From NCBI GenBank assembly GCA_015680685.1, contig MNCI01030719.1:10937-74936 (forward strand): DNA of 64,000 nt, in the 5' to 3' direction. The translations under genes were made by a program, and so were the position numbers. Numbering within the stretch: the first letter of the stretch is position 1; every line of letters begins with the position of its first letter. The notes beneath the pieces were generated by a model that did not search any database, was not told the origin of the DNA, and was given only the letters and a program-made list of their open reading frames with translations. This DNA comes from Gnetum montanum (lineage: Eukaryota > Streptophyta > Gnetopsida > Gnetales > Gnetaceae). This document shows, piece after piece, positions 54,654 to 64,000 of the stretch.

Positions 54654-57404
54654 TTAGTGCCTAAGTGTATGGTTTATAGTGATTACAAAATTTTGGTGTT
54701 TAAGAAAACAAAATTGAATACTAAGATAAAATTGATGAACACAATTTCTTTGAGGGCACAAAGATGATGAAGAAGATCCAAGCAGTGAAGGATATTTAGG
54801 CTCTAAAGAGCCTTCTCTTTCTTTAGGTGCACACAATGGTTGAGGTGGTTGTGGTTATCTTATGATAGTTGCAACTTTTGGCAAAACATGGAAGGCATCC
54901 AACAGTGCATTCATCTTCTCCTCCTTACTTAGGGGATCATACAAAGTTCACATTGCATGATCAATGTGTGCTAAAATGGAAACATTGCATGGATAGGACA
55001 TTGTCGAGAATAGCTCCTTCATGTTTACAAACTAGGTGATAAACTATTTACGTTGAATGTCAAATGCTCTGAGTGCATTCTACAACTCCTGGTAATTTTT
55101 CATCCTCTTAGCTAGGTTCTTAGCAATTGATCATTAATCAATGAAATTTTCCTTAAAAACCTTGAGTTTGGTGTTTGAAATCTCAAGCTTCTACTTGGCT
55201 TCTTTATGATGCTTGAACTTTGCCTCATACAATAAGTACGAGTTGGCCACTTGTTTCTCCAATTTAGACCATAGCCTTCTAACAATCAGCATCATCAAAT
55301 TTGCATATCAAAGATTGTCAAGCTCCATGTACTTTATCATCTCATTGATCTACAACTCTTTCACGTAGATTTCCAACTTGTTGTATGCATTCAACCCATT
55401 AAAGATAGGCTACCAAACATCACCTCCTTGTTGGAGCTGCAAGAGGGCCTCATTTACTTTCTCCTTCACAAATTGGATATGCTTCTTATTAACTTCTTTC
55501 TATAGACCAACCTGATCTTTGTAATGATTCTTAACTCTCACAAATTTAAGAGCCTCATTCTTTGAAGTAGCTACATCTATTATAGATTTTTAGCAAAGGG
55601 TACAAAATTTCTCCATGAAGAGGTTTCTATTTTTGGCTATTAATCTCCTCAATTTTGTTTTTACCTTGCCTAACTTCTCCTAGTATTGATGGATAAAATT
55701 TTCCATCTACTATTTCTATGCATAAACATTCTGTAGGCAATGGTTTTCTATGGTTAAGATTTCATTCTCCCAACAAGTCTAAAATAAGTCCTTCTGAATA
55801 TTATGCTTGGTGGAATTGGCTAGAGATTGGTCAAAGACTACTGTCTCCTTGGAATCCTCAACATCTTTGAGTCTCTTTAGAAGTCATTGAAAATATTCAT
55901 CTTATGTTAGTGCTAGCTTGAGCAATGTGGGATCAGTGAGTTGGGCCCTTAGTTCAGAAACCTCCACAACCAAGCATTGATTCTATAATCTAATTGTTTC
56001 TAGTTATCCCTCCATTATGATGCATTTTTCCCTCTCTTCAAGTAACTTTAACTAGGTTGCAATGATGGTATCCAAAAGTTCTAAGGCACAAAATCAGTTA
56101 CCTAGTTCCCAATATTTGATCTAGTAATTTCTCATGNTGTTTAGGAATTGCTGCGAGAGAGATAATATTACCTCTTAGGTGCTAGGATTTGATGTTGCAG
56201 TTACTTGTATTCTTTGGGCTACAAAAATTGACCCCCCACCTTCCATCTAACTTATGATTCTTAGCACTTTATTAAGGTGGCTTATTGTTGGTCGATACAT
56301 AAGTGGACCACCACCACTCATTCATGCTTTCTACTACTACTATTGCAAGAGTTGCTCTAGGAGTTCGTAGATGCGCTCAAGGCTAGCATGGAACTCTCGT
56401 GTTGTTTTTTGAGTGGCTAGTGGAGGTTGTTTTTGTTGCTCCTTTTCTTAAATGACTTTGGCAAGAACCTTGTTCTTTATTATTTCCACCCAAGAGGTGG
56501 TTGAAGCACATTAAATAACATCATTCATGTAGCTGGTTATGCCTCCCCTCTTACATAGCCCTCTAATGAGGCATAGAAAAGGAAGTGTCTTTCTTCCATG
56601 TTCATTTTCCTTAAAACGATTCTCTATCTCTAGATAGATCAACTATGGAAGGTTGACTAGGAATATACTACTTAGAGCAGTGTACACACAAGTAGAGAAA
56701 GTTGTGATCTTACTTGGCCTCACTATTGGATTGAGCTAAAAGGTTGCAATTTTAAAATATGCATGTTCAGTCATGGTGAGTGCACCAAATGTTTTACAGG
56801 CTGCTCCATAACACCACTACATCCATTCTTTCTTAACACAAAGATCTACCTACATTAGAATCTCTACAAGATTTGCCTTAATTTTTGGTAACCTAAGGAA
56901 CTCTGAAATTCTTTTCATCAAGTAGGACACTAAAATATCCATAATCTTGACCATTGAACTAGCTTTCCGATTATTCCAAAACAAGTGTGTCTCTCCTATG
57001 TATGACTCCCCTCTAGAAGTGATGGTTAGCCATATGGAAGAGTTTTGTAATTGGGATTTCAGTTCTAGAGGCACACACTCCAAGAAAGTTCAAAAGTTTA
57101 ACTCTTGGAGCACAAATTTTTGAACCTTCTTGTTTGTGATCTGCTTGAGGTAGGCCTCCATCAAGGTGACCTCAAGGTTTATTCTCAATTCTAGTGCCTC
57201 ATCTTGATGAGACTATTTTGTTACAACCTCTTCTTCAAGAATCTACCTAACAAATTGCACTTTGAGCTTCTCCCAAAGAGGTCCCATTAAATGGGTTTTA
57301 GCTTCTTGCACATGGGGCTATTCTTGCTCCCTTTTGGTTCATGGCCATTTTTCCCTTGGTTAGAATGGTCCTCACTCTTGCATGCGCTTTCCTTTGGATT
57401 CCAT
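54654..57404 (-). pseudogene. Element 5 ORF2: plant-transposon-like domain and coiled coil
   Basis: About 917 codons from ATG at 57404 (MESKGKRMQE). The best-preserved stretch, 57083-56850, is open (LECVPLELKSQLQ near its start; SRGESYIGETHLFWNN in the middle). YFKIATF, LNPIVRPSKITTFST and LPFLCLIRGLCKRGGI follow at about 56740-56560 and match element 2. From 56100 to 55100 the protein is Lys/Glu/Leu-rich with coiled-coil character. The C-terminal motif (PCNVSILAHIDHA, LSKEEKMNALLDAF) lies at about 55000-54890, then a Ser-rich tail to 54654. Stops and frameshifts are present. Role unknown; no signal peptide or clear transmembrane segment. Confidence 0.65.
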
Positions 57405-59480
57405 TTGTGATCACAATGTAACCAACGATTATCATATAATGTGTAACTTATAATCTTTAAGTACGTTATCTCATTGGGCAATTACACTTAGGTGAAGTTT
57501 TGACCATGGCAAATAGATTATTTTAATATTATTTTAATGTTTTTTTAACTTAGAATAGCATCAGAGCTTGTTGGAAGAGTTAAACTTTCAAAAATTGATG
57601 TTTTGATGTTAGTTTCTTAGTTAAACCTTTGCGGGGGTTAGAAAAATTTTGAAAATTTTTCTATAAAAAACATTAGGTTTATGGGCCCCATGATAAAGAG
57701 CTTACCTCCAGTAGCTATAGGATTGAAGAACAAAGTACATTGGACAAACATTAGGAAGTTATAGCTCTTAGAAGGTCTTGGGCTCTAAAGAGTTTAAAAA
57801 CTCCCTCCTTGTTTTAGCCTAAATGTGAAGAAATCAGTAAGTGGTATTACATATATATAGACTTTTAACCTTACATCAATGGGTGGGCTACATATACAAT
57901 GTCCTATCAACATACCTGTTGCAAAAAATGTTTCACAATTAATATCTTGGAAAATACAAGGACATTTTACATGAAATTGGGTATACAAAGAGCCAAAAAA
58001 GCTGTGACTATGATGAAATGCTAGAATAGGGCTTATGAATTCACAAAATTTCAAATTTAATTGAGAGAATGAGATTTTTATGGAGAAAATGCGATGGAGT
58101 GTAGAGTTGGATGCAATCAATGAAGAATGCAAAATGATTTGATTGTGAAAATCCCTAAGGATAAGGGACTTAATTAATCCAACCAAGAGATATGCAAGTG
58201 GATCCTATCCATAGCAGGCTAATGCCCTTTTAACCCTTACATACACTCAAAATAAGGTGTTTGTGGGCCCTATAGTTGATTAATGATTCTAAAAAGTTAA
58301 GAACCTAATCTGAAAGAATCTACCTAAGAATTTCAACATGTCAAACATTAATAGTGAGGTGAATTACAAGAAGCATAGGTAGAAGATAGAGAGGAAGTAA
58401 AATGAAGTTCCATCTCACAATCACATGAAGTCCCTTGTGGATTTAATAGTTAAATGACCTAATAAACTTCATCCTTAGTCCAAATCAAAACCAACCACCT
58501 TCAATGACCTCACATCAACACTTTAAGACTAGTCCATCCCCTCAAGACATAAGAATGCTTCCATAGATCAATCACCATTTCTTGTTAAAGCAGAAAAGAG
58601 AAGCAGGAAGTGAGAAAGGGCCTTAGTTAGAGGGGACCTTTAGGCATGGGTAACATGTCTTTCTAGTCCGATAACTTGTGCTTGTAGCCCGTTATTTTTG
58701 TCTAAAGGATGTTTTTTGAATTTTCATAATTTTTTTTTAAAAACTTTTGCATTTTATGTTTTTATGAATTTTTAGATGGAAACCACACCATGCAAAGACT
58801 TATTAACTTCATATTATTTGTCAACAAAGAATGGCAAGAAATCCATGAAAATCACTCATGCACTCAAGTGAATAGGAAAGTACATAGAGCATCAAGTCCC
58901 CTTGAAGTACACCCTTATCAATCCATTTGATCTTTCCTATGTTTGAAAACTACCAAGGTCACAAGTTCATTAAAGTTTCATTAAGGAAACGGAGCTCATA
59001 TTTCCAAACTAGGAACACCATTGATTGGGAGGATGGGTGGATGACATGGACTCACTAGTTGTTTCATAAAAAAGAAACTTTGTCTTAGTTATCAATATCA
59101 AAATTTTAAGATAGAAACCCAACATTAATAATCAAAAGCATTAAGTAAAACCCACCATTAGCAAATAACTTTAGCTTCACTGTGTCTTATTAGCAACAAA
59201 GAAATTTATTAGAAAAATAATAAGAAAAACACATTAAATAAAGTAAAATATAGAAGAAATTGTAAAATATTCAAGAAAGATAAAATGCACTAATGATGTT
59301 GTAAAACAAAAAATGGGAAAGACAACAAAAGTGTAAAATAAAAAGTACAAAATAATAAAGTGTAAAATAAAAAATCGTAAAAATTAAAGAGCCACTTAAT
59401 GATTGCCATGGATGGCCATCTCATCCAAAATTAAGTTAAAAGGAGGAGATTGAAAAGATTAAGCAAGGTTGTCCTTCTGA
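57405..59480 (-). other. Element 5 post-pol spacer
   Basis: Shares with element 2 the blocks at 57690-57810 (tcatgggg, 'agttatagctct'), 58190-58290 ('tatgcaagtggatcc'), 58590-58640 ('agggccttagttagagggga') and 58770-58800 ('gcatggtgtgg'). The decayed purine tract (minus ggatgaga) at 59419-59426 is followed by TGGCCATC. No conserved ORF. Confidence 0.6.
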
Positions 59481-59489
59481 TGACATGTT

Positions 59490-60700
59490 ACTTACATTGG
59501 CTTGCTTAGGCTCATTGAAAGGTATGATTTTTTGTGTGTTGAGTAGTTGTTTCTTGTTTGGGCTCTCAATTTTGTAGAACAACAAGGCCCTAAAAGGAAA
59601 GGTTTTATAAATGATATAATGCCATTTCCACAATGTTTGGACCTTAGTCTATTGTGGCACATGTGTGGGGTTTCGGTGACGAACCTTGTCTCTAGGTTAA
59701 ACTTTTACTTTCCTTATTCTAAGATCCTAGCATTTCTTGTTAAATGCTTTGTGCATTTCATTCAAGGATAGAGCCACCAATCTATTCTTATCTAGGACAT
59801 TGAGGTTGATCAATCTTTCTTTTTGTTCTAGGATAAGGTTAAGATCAAGGTCACACGCTATTGAAAGTGTACAAAGCTTGCATTGAATTAGAAGGATTGA
59901 AACTTTCTGTACACTAGCTCATAGGGAGAATAGCCTATAGGAAGTTTCCATGTGGAGTAGTAGGCCCAAAGGGCATCATTGAGTTTTATGCTCTAATCTC
60001 TCTTGTATTTTTTATTTTCTCATTAGGATTTTAGTGATCATCCTATTGGTAATCTCAGCTTGACCGTTGGCTTGGGGGTGGTATGGTGTTGTTAATTTGT
60101 GTTTAACCCCTAAGCGTTGCATGAGCTTTCAAAAGTGGTACCTATAAAATTAGTACCATTGTCAGAAATTAGTGCACATGGCATCCCAAACCTATTTACA
60201 ACATTCTGTTATACAAACTAAGTAGGAATGAAAGATGTATAGTCAATGATAGCTTCTACCCTCTACCCATTTCATTCAATAGTTAACAGTCACTATAATG
60301 TACATCTTTCCATCTGACATGGGAGTGATGGGACCCATGAAGTCAATGCCCCATATGTTAAAGGGTTCTAGTGGTTGGATCCACTATTGAGGTTCTTTTA
60401 TTTGAGTGGTCATCCCATCATCACATTGATAGCATTCATAAGAGTGGATGAAGATGTGGACATCCTTGAAGAGTATTGGCCAATAATACCTTGCCATCAT
60501 GATCTTAATGATCATGTGTCTCTCAGTATAGTGGCTCCCACAATGATCCTCATGAGCATCTTTGAAAATGCATAGTTAGTCAACATCAAGAACACACCAA
60601 CAAACCAAGCCATTGACACACACCTTGTAAAGGTGTCCATTGATCTCCATGAAGCATTTAACCAAATGAGGAAACTATTTTTTCTTTTGGTGGTTTAACT
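59490..60700 (-). pseudogene. Element 5 integrase
   Basis: Zinc-binding region with HEDHCGSHYTERHM and YYWPILFKDVHIF to CYQC (about 60600-60430). Catalytic core: [19 protein letters not shown] (60355-60305) with the first Asp intact, unlike element 2. PYHPQANGQAEITNR (60085-60040) has the Glu intact. The middle Asp region (about 60175-60140) is damaged. The C-terminal domain with PNKKQLLNTQKIIPFNEPKQ lies at about 59560-59500. Stops and frameshifts throughout. Confidence 0.75.
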
Positions 60701-60779
60701 CTTGTGGCACCTCCTAAATGAGAAGATAAGTAAGGATGTCATTATACCATGTAGGTTCAATGTGCACTTGCTCATTTAT

Positions 60780-61330
60780 TACACTAGAAAATAGGAGTTC
60801 ATTAGGAAATTAATCAAAAATTAGGTTCTCCTACTCTTTATTGTCCCATTATAACTGAGACAAGTGGTTAACAATCACATTCTTGGTTCCCTTCTGATCT
60901 ACCATTGTAAGATAAAATTCCTATGAGATCATAAGCCACCATATGACATAGGGGCTCACTATTGGATTGTTTATTAAGAAATGAATTACACTATGATCTA
61001 TGTGAAAAAACACCTTGTATTCAAGAACATAGTGCTTGAATTTCTCCAAGGCATATAGCACTACCATCAACTATTTCTCTATTGTGGTGTAGTTGAGTTA
61101 TGTACCCACAATACTTTTTCTTATGCAGTGGATGTAATATGGATGTTTTTAATCATCCAACTACATGAGCATAGCTTCTAAGGCATAATTCAATGCATCT
61201 ATCATCATGTGAAATGGTTTGAACTAGTTAAGTACTCATAGAATTGGAGTTTATGCAAGATTTTCTTTGAGTTACTAGAATGTCTTTTTGCATAATGTAG
61301 TCCATATGAATGGAGCATCTTTCTTTGTAA
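60780..61330 (-). pseudogene. Element 5 RNase H
   Basis: ALNYALEAMLM (about 61190-61155) aligns with DASKYALGVVLM of element 2 with the catalytic Asp lost. HPYYIHCIRKSI, LNYTTIEK and LMVVLYALEKFKHYVLEYKV (61145-61015) and FFHIDHSVIHFL (about 61015-60980) follow. Decayed by stops. Confidence 0.65.
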
Positions 61331-61559
61331 ATTCTACTAAAAGTTTAGTAATCTTTAAAAAAATCTCTATAAATCATTGGTAGTAGCCCATGTGGCCAAG
61401 GAATGACTAGACATCTTTAACAATTTTGAATTAATGAGAAATTCGTTGGATGATCCTAATCTTTTTAGGGTCCACTCAATCCCTGCTTGTGAGATTTTAT
61501 GCCCAAAACAATACCCTCATGGACCATTAGATGGCCCTTTTGCCAATTGAGCTAAAGGT

Positions 61560-62100
61560 TAGTCTCCACATACTTTTCAGCACTTACTCAAGGTGGTCCA
61601 AGTCTTGCTCAAACATAGCACCATAGGTAAAGAAGTCATCTATAAATACTTTCATCCCGCTACCAATCTACTATTGAAAAATGCTAAGGACAAGGTGTTG
61701 GAAGGTTGTAGGAGCATTGTATAGACCAAAAGGCATCATTTTATATACAAAAGTCCCCTAGGGACTCCTTAACATATTTTTGGCTTAATCCTCCAGTGCA
61801 ATCTAAATCTAGTTATAGCCACTATAACCATCCTTAAAGGCATAAAAGAAATTTCTAGAGATGCTGTCCAACACCTGGTTCACAAATGGCAATGGAAAAT
61901 GATCTTTCTTTGTCACTATGTTCAATAGCCTGAAGTTAATATAGACCCTGCACTTGCCACCTTTCTTTGGCATGATCACAAGTGGGATAACCCACTCACT
62001 ATCTACAATGGAATAGATAAACCCCATGTTGAAGAGTTGTTCAATATCCTTCTTGATGATCTGCTTTAATTTGGAATTCAACAACCACTATGATTACCTC
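61560..62100 (-). pseudogene. Element 5 reverse transcriptase
   Basis: Open 62084-61809: LNSKLKQIIKKDIEQLF, DSEWVIPLVIMPKKGGKCRV, HFPLPFVNQVLDS, FKDGYSGYN. Then, with stops, MPFGLYNAPTTFQ (about 61730-61690) and catalytic VFIDDFFTYG (61656-61627), an FMDD to FIDD variant. Very similar in order to element 2 RT (15234-15685). It belongs to the same Athila-like family. Confidence 0.85.
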
Positions 62101-62589
62101 TTTGACTTTATGGAAGGATTAGTATAGATGTGATGTTGGCATATCCTAGGATTAATCCTAGTAAATTCAAGATATGACCAAGCAAAGGTTGTTGGTCATT
62201 TATTAACCACATTCAATAACATCTCTTCCTACTTAGGAGCAATGTTGGCATTAATTATTATTGAGTTACCATTTTTTAGAAATGCTTATTTCATGTCAGA
62301 AGGTAGATTGTTTAACTCTAATGAAGCCTATTTAAAGTTTTTAGGGGTTTCCAACTCTTCCTAATTGGTTTCATCAGGTTCATCATTGGAGAGTTAGAGA
62401 TGAACTCACTCCAATTCATCTATGTCTTCAACATAGGCACATGTTAAGCTCTTAGTTGATTCTATGCAAATTGTACTACTTTTAGGATCAGCTGTCAGTC
62501 ACTCGGTTCCCTCCTATTTTGTGGCTACTACATACAAGAACCTTTAAATCTTTGTCTCATCTACACACTATCTACATGCTATGATTGAT

Positions 62590-63075
62590 GTACTTTTGTG
62601 ATCCATATTTTCTACACATAGTTGCACCCTGTATCGCTATACATGATGCATGGAACTCTCTTCTTCTCAGTCTTTCCAATTGCATTTTCCTTAGAAATAT
62701 CCAAGAAAAGGACTTTGATGCCCATCCATGCATTAATGGTACTTAGCGAAGCCCTTCCCATGATGATTAGGAAGTTCCTCTTATAATTGTCAACATAGAT
62801 CACTAGGAAGTCAGCAGGCTAGGATGACCCATAGATAGTAGTCACAATGTCCTTCACCAGTCCCAAGGAAACAGTGATGGACTAGCCTACCAACTCAAGA
62901 TGGATGTTACTCTTCTTGAGTGGAGACAAGTTCCAACCTTTGTACATCTCATGAGAAATTAGATTAATACTAGAACTTGAATTAAGAAGATCTTTGTAAG
63001 GCTCATTTTCAGTGATTTGCAAATAGCTTAAGGGACACCCTAAAATTGGATCTTTTCCTAAGAAGGTAGCCAACC
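62590..63075 (-). pseudogene. Element 5 protease
   Basis: Open 63073-62882: LGCPLSYLQITENEPYKDLL, then NSSSSINLISHEMYKG, where the D-S-G triplet has become N-S-S. 62803-62612: YVDNYKRNFLIIMGRA, WMGIKVLFLDISKENAIGK and KKRVPCIMYSDTG. Frame relation and sequence match element 2 (14300-14680). Confidence 0.7.
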
Positions 63076-63269
63076 TTTATCCAATCAGTTATTGCATGGG
63101 TTAGGATGACGATATGCACTTTGGGAGGTGTTTGGTTTAAAGGGAACTTGAGTGGATTAGATGTAGAGGATGAGGGAGAAGCAGGGTTATCAACTGCATG
63201 AGTCTATGAGGGCTTTGTAAGACTAATGATTTAGAAAAATTATTTTGTTACCTAGTTCTCAAACCACTT

Positions 63270-64000
63270 AACTTTTGTAAGTTAATAGCCTTGGTAGCAT
63301 TACATTGTTGTAGCTAGGTTGGAATCTCATCCTGCATTGATGGAGTAGGTGGTAATTGGGTTGAAGGTGGAGGGGCATGGACAAAAGGATGAGGAGGGTT
63401 ATTGGAGATAGAGAATGAGCTCTATAGTACTCAGGAGGGTAGTAGTGATGCTGGAATGAAGCATGACTGAAAGAGTCATGTAGAGACATGGGTTGCTACA
63501 CATAGTACCCATATGGATTAGGTTATCTATAAGGGTACTACTGCCTTGGTAGTGACATCTCCCACAACTATGGTTACTACCATTGATGATACTACTTAAA
63601 AAATTATGGTGGAGCTCCACTTGGATAATAGGCTTATTTTTGGTGGAATTTCCTTGGATTTCCTTGATGATAAGAAAATCTTCTAAGTGCTTAGCTTCTC
63701 GCTAATCCAGGATCTACAGTATACACCCCAAATTCCTATAAGTCTGACACAATGGAATAACATCTCTTAGGATGTTAATATTGGAAAATGTCACACCCAT
63801 CATCATCACCTGATTTGAACTTCAAAACCCTCTCTACTGTAGTAGCCTCACCCTTATCCCTTTGGTTTGCATGTTCAACTTCTATCCTCCTCCTGTGGTC
63901 ATGATTACTGCTTTCATCTTTGGATGCCTCTTCTATTTTCAAAGCAATTTGAAAGTTTTTATCCAAAGAGTTCCACATTTTATCTACCCTTGCAAAATTT
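63270..64000 (-). pseudogene. Element 5 gag C-terminal part
   Basis: 63978-63775 encodes WNSLDKNFQIALKIEEASKD and DDDGCDIFQY, matching element 2 (13270-13490) and element 1 (7740-7560). Then comes a Pro/Tyr/His-rich tail (63620-63268) with YYPSGAPP. The N-terminal gag and the 5' LTR are beyond the window. Confidence 0.7.

Larger units (their letters stand above)
54640..64000 (-). mobile_element. Element 5: Athila-like element running off the window
   Basis: Minus-strand copy with the same order as element 2: gag end (64000-63270), protease (63075-62590), RT (62100-61560), RNase H, integrase (to about 59490), spacer, ORF2 (57404-54654). Its 5' part (start of gag, PBS, 5' LTR) lies beyond the window. 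Its 3' LTR is not seen; similarity ends near 54640, so the 3' end is truncated or displaced. Single N at 56137 within ORF2. Confidence 0.85.

Noticed and set aside
57551-57570. Sequence like a tRNA-Met primer-binding site (tagcatcagagcttg) on the plus strand
   Set aside because: It lies inside the spacer of element 5 with no LTR end upstream and several mismatches to TGGTATCAGAGC; element order leaves no place for a PBS there.
1-64000. tRNA, rRNA, snoRNA genes or telomeric repeats
   Set aside because: No cloverleaf-like conserved boxes, rRNA cores or TTTAGGG arrays were noticed; a tRNA/Rfam scan would be decisive.

Overview
The window looks like intergenic DNA of a seed plant with a very large, repeat-swollen genome, plausibly a gymnosperm such as a conifer. 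The reasons are AT-rich sequence, strong CpG to TpG/CpA decay, old nested Ty3/gypsy LTR retrotransposons full of stops and frameshifts, an endogenous plant pararetrovirus, and almost no intact open reading frame. The species assignment is inference. No tRNA, rRNA, CRISPR or bacterial-type operon was seen. Six single-N positions are present; four lie at duplicated or inverted sequence that looks like assembly error, one closes the inverted segment, and one (56137) shows nothing around it.

Left third (1-24 kb). A truncated LTR (1-560) and a gag-protease fragment of an Ogre/Tat-like element (640-1640) precede a nested pair of Athila-like elements. The outer one, element 2 (+, 2994-24068), carries a decayed tRNA-Asp-type primer-binding site, gag, protease, RT (FMDD motif), RNase H, integrase, a spacer, a long 3' ORF (ORF2, 20026-22873) and its 3' LTR. 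The inner one, element 1 (-, 3202-10861), sits inside the 5' LTR of element 2 with a perfect 5-bp target duplication (AAAGG). It keeps gag and part of protease but has lost nearly all of pol and ORF2.

Middle (24-51 kb). AT-rich unclassified DNA holds a broken FCP1/SCP-like phosphatase domain (29.3-29.8 kb), an unrecognised multi-exon-like region (30.3-33.1 kb), an Ogre/Tat-like gag-protease remnant (-, 34.0-36.2 kb), a 23-bp tandem repeat (36.7 kb) and a partial endogenous caulimovirid (-, 37.06-41.93 kb). The last has capsid/zinc-knuckle, protease, RT, RNase H, an unidentified 3' reading frame and a TATA promoter. It is less decayed than its surroundings. 43-51 kb holds degenerate tandem repeats and one possibly low-copy region (49.3-50.3 kb) with candidate exons.

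Right third (51-64 kb). A 3' LTR plus ORF2 end of another Athila-like copy (element 6, -, 51005-52390) is followed by a rearranged gypsy RT/integrase fragment (+). Then comes a large Athila-like copy (element 5, -, 54.64 kb to the window end) in the same gene order as element 2: gag, protease, RT, RNase H, integrase, spacer, ORF2.

The most interesting shared biology is this Athila-like family. Its 3' ORF (about 920-950 codons) combines a region resembling the putative plant transposon protein domain with a long coiled coil. A possible splice acceptor abuts the ORF2 start. A purine tract just after pol is conserved, and the U3 exists in two unrelated versions, one of them built of CpG-rich palindromes.
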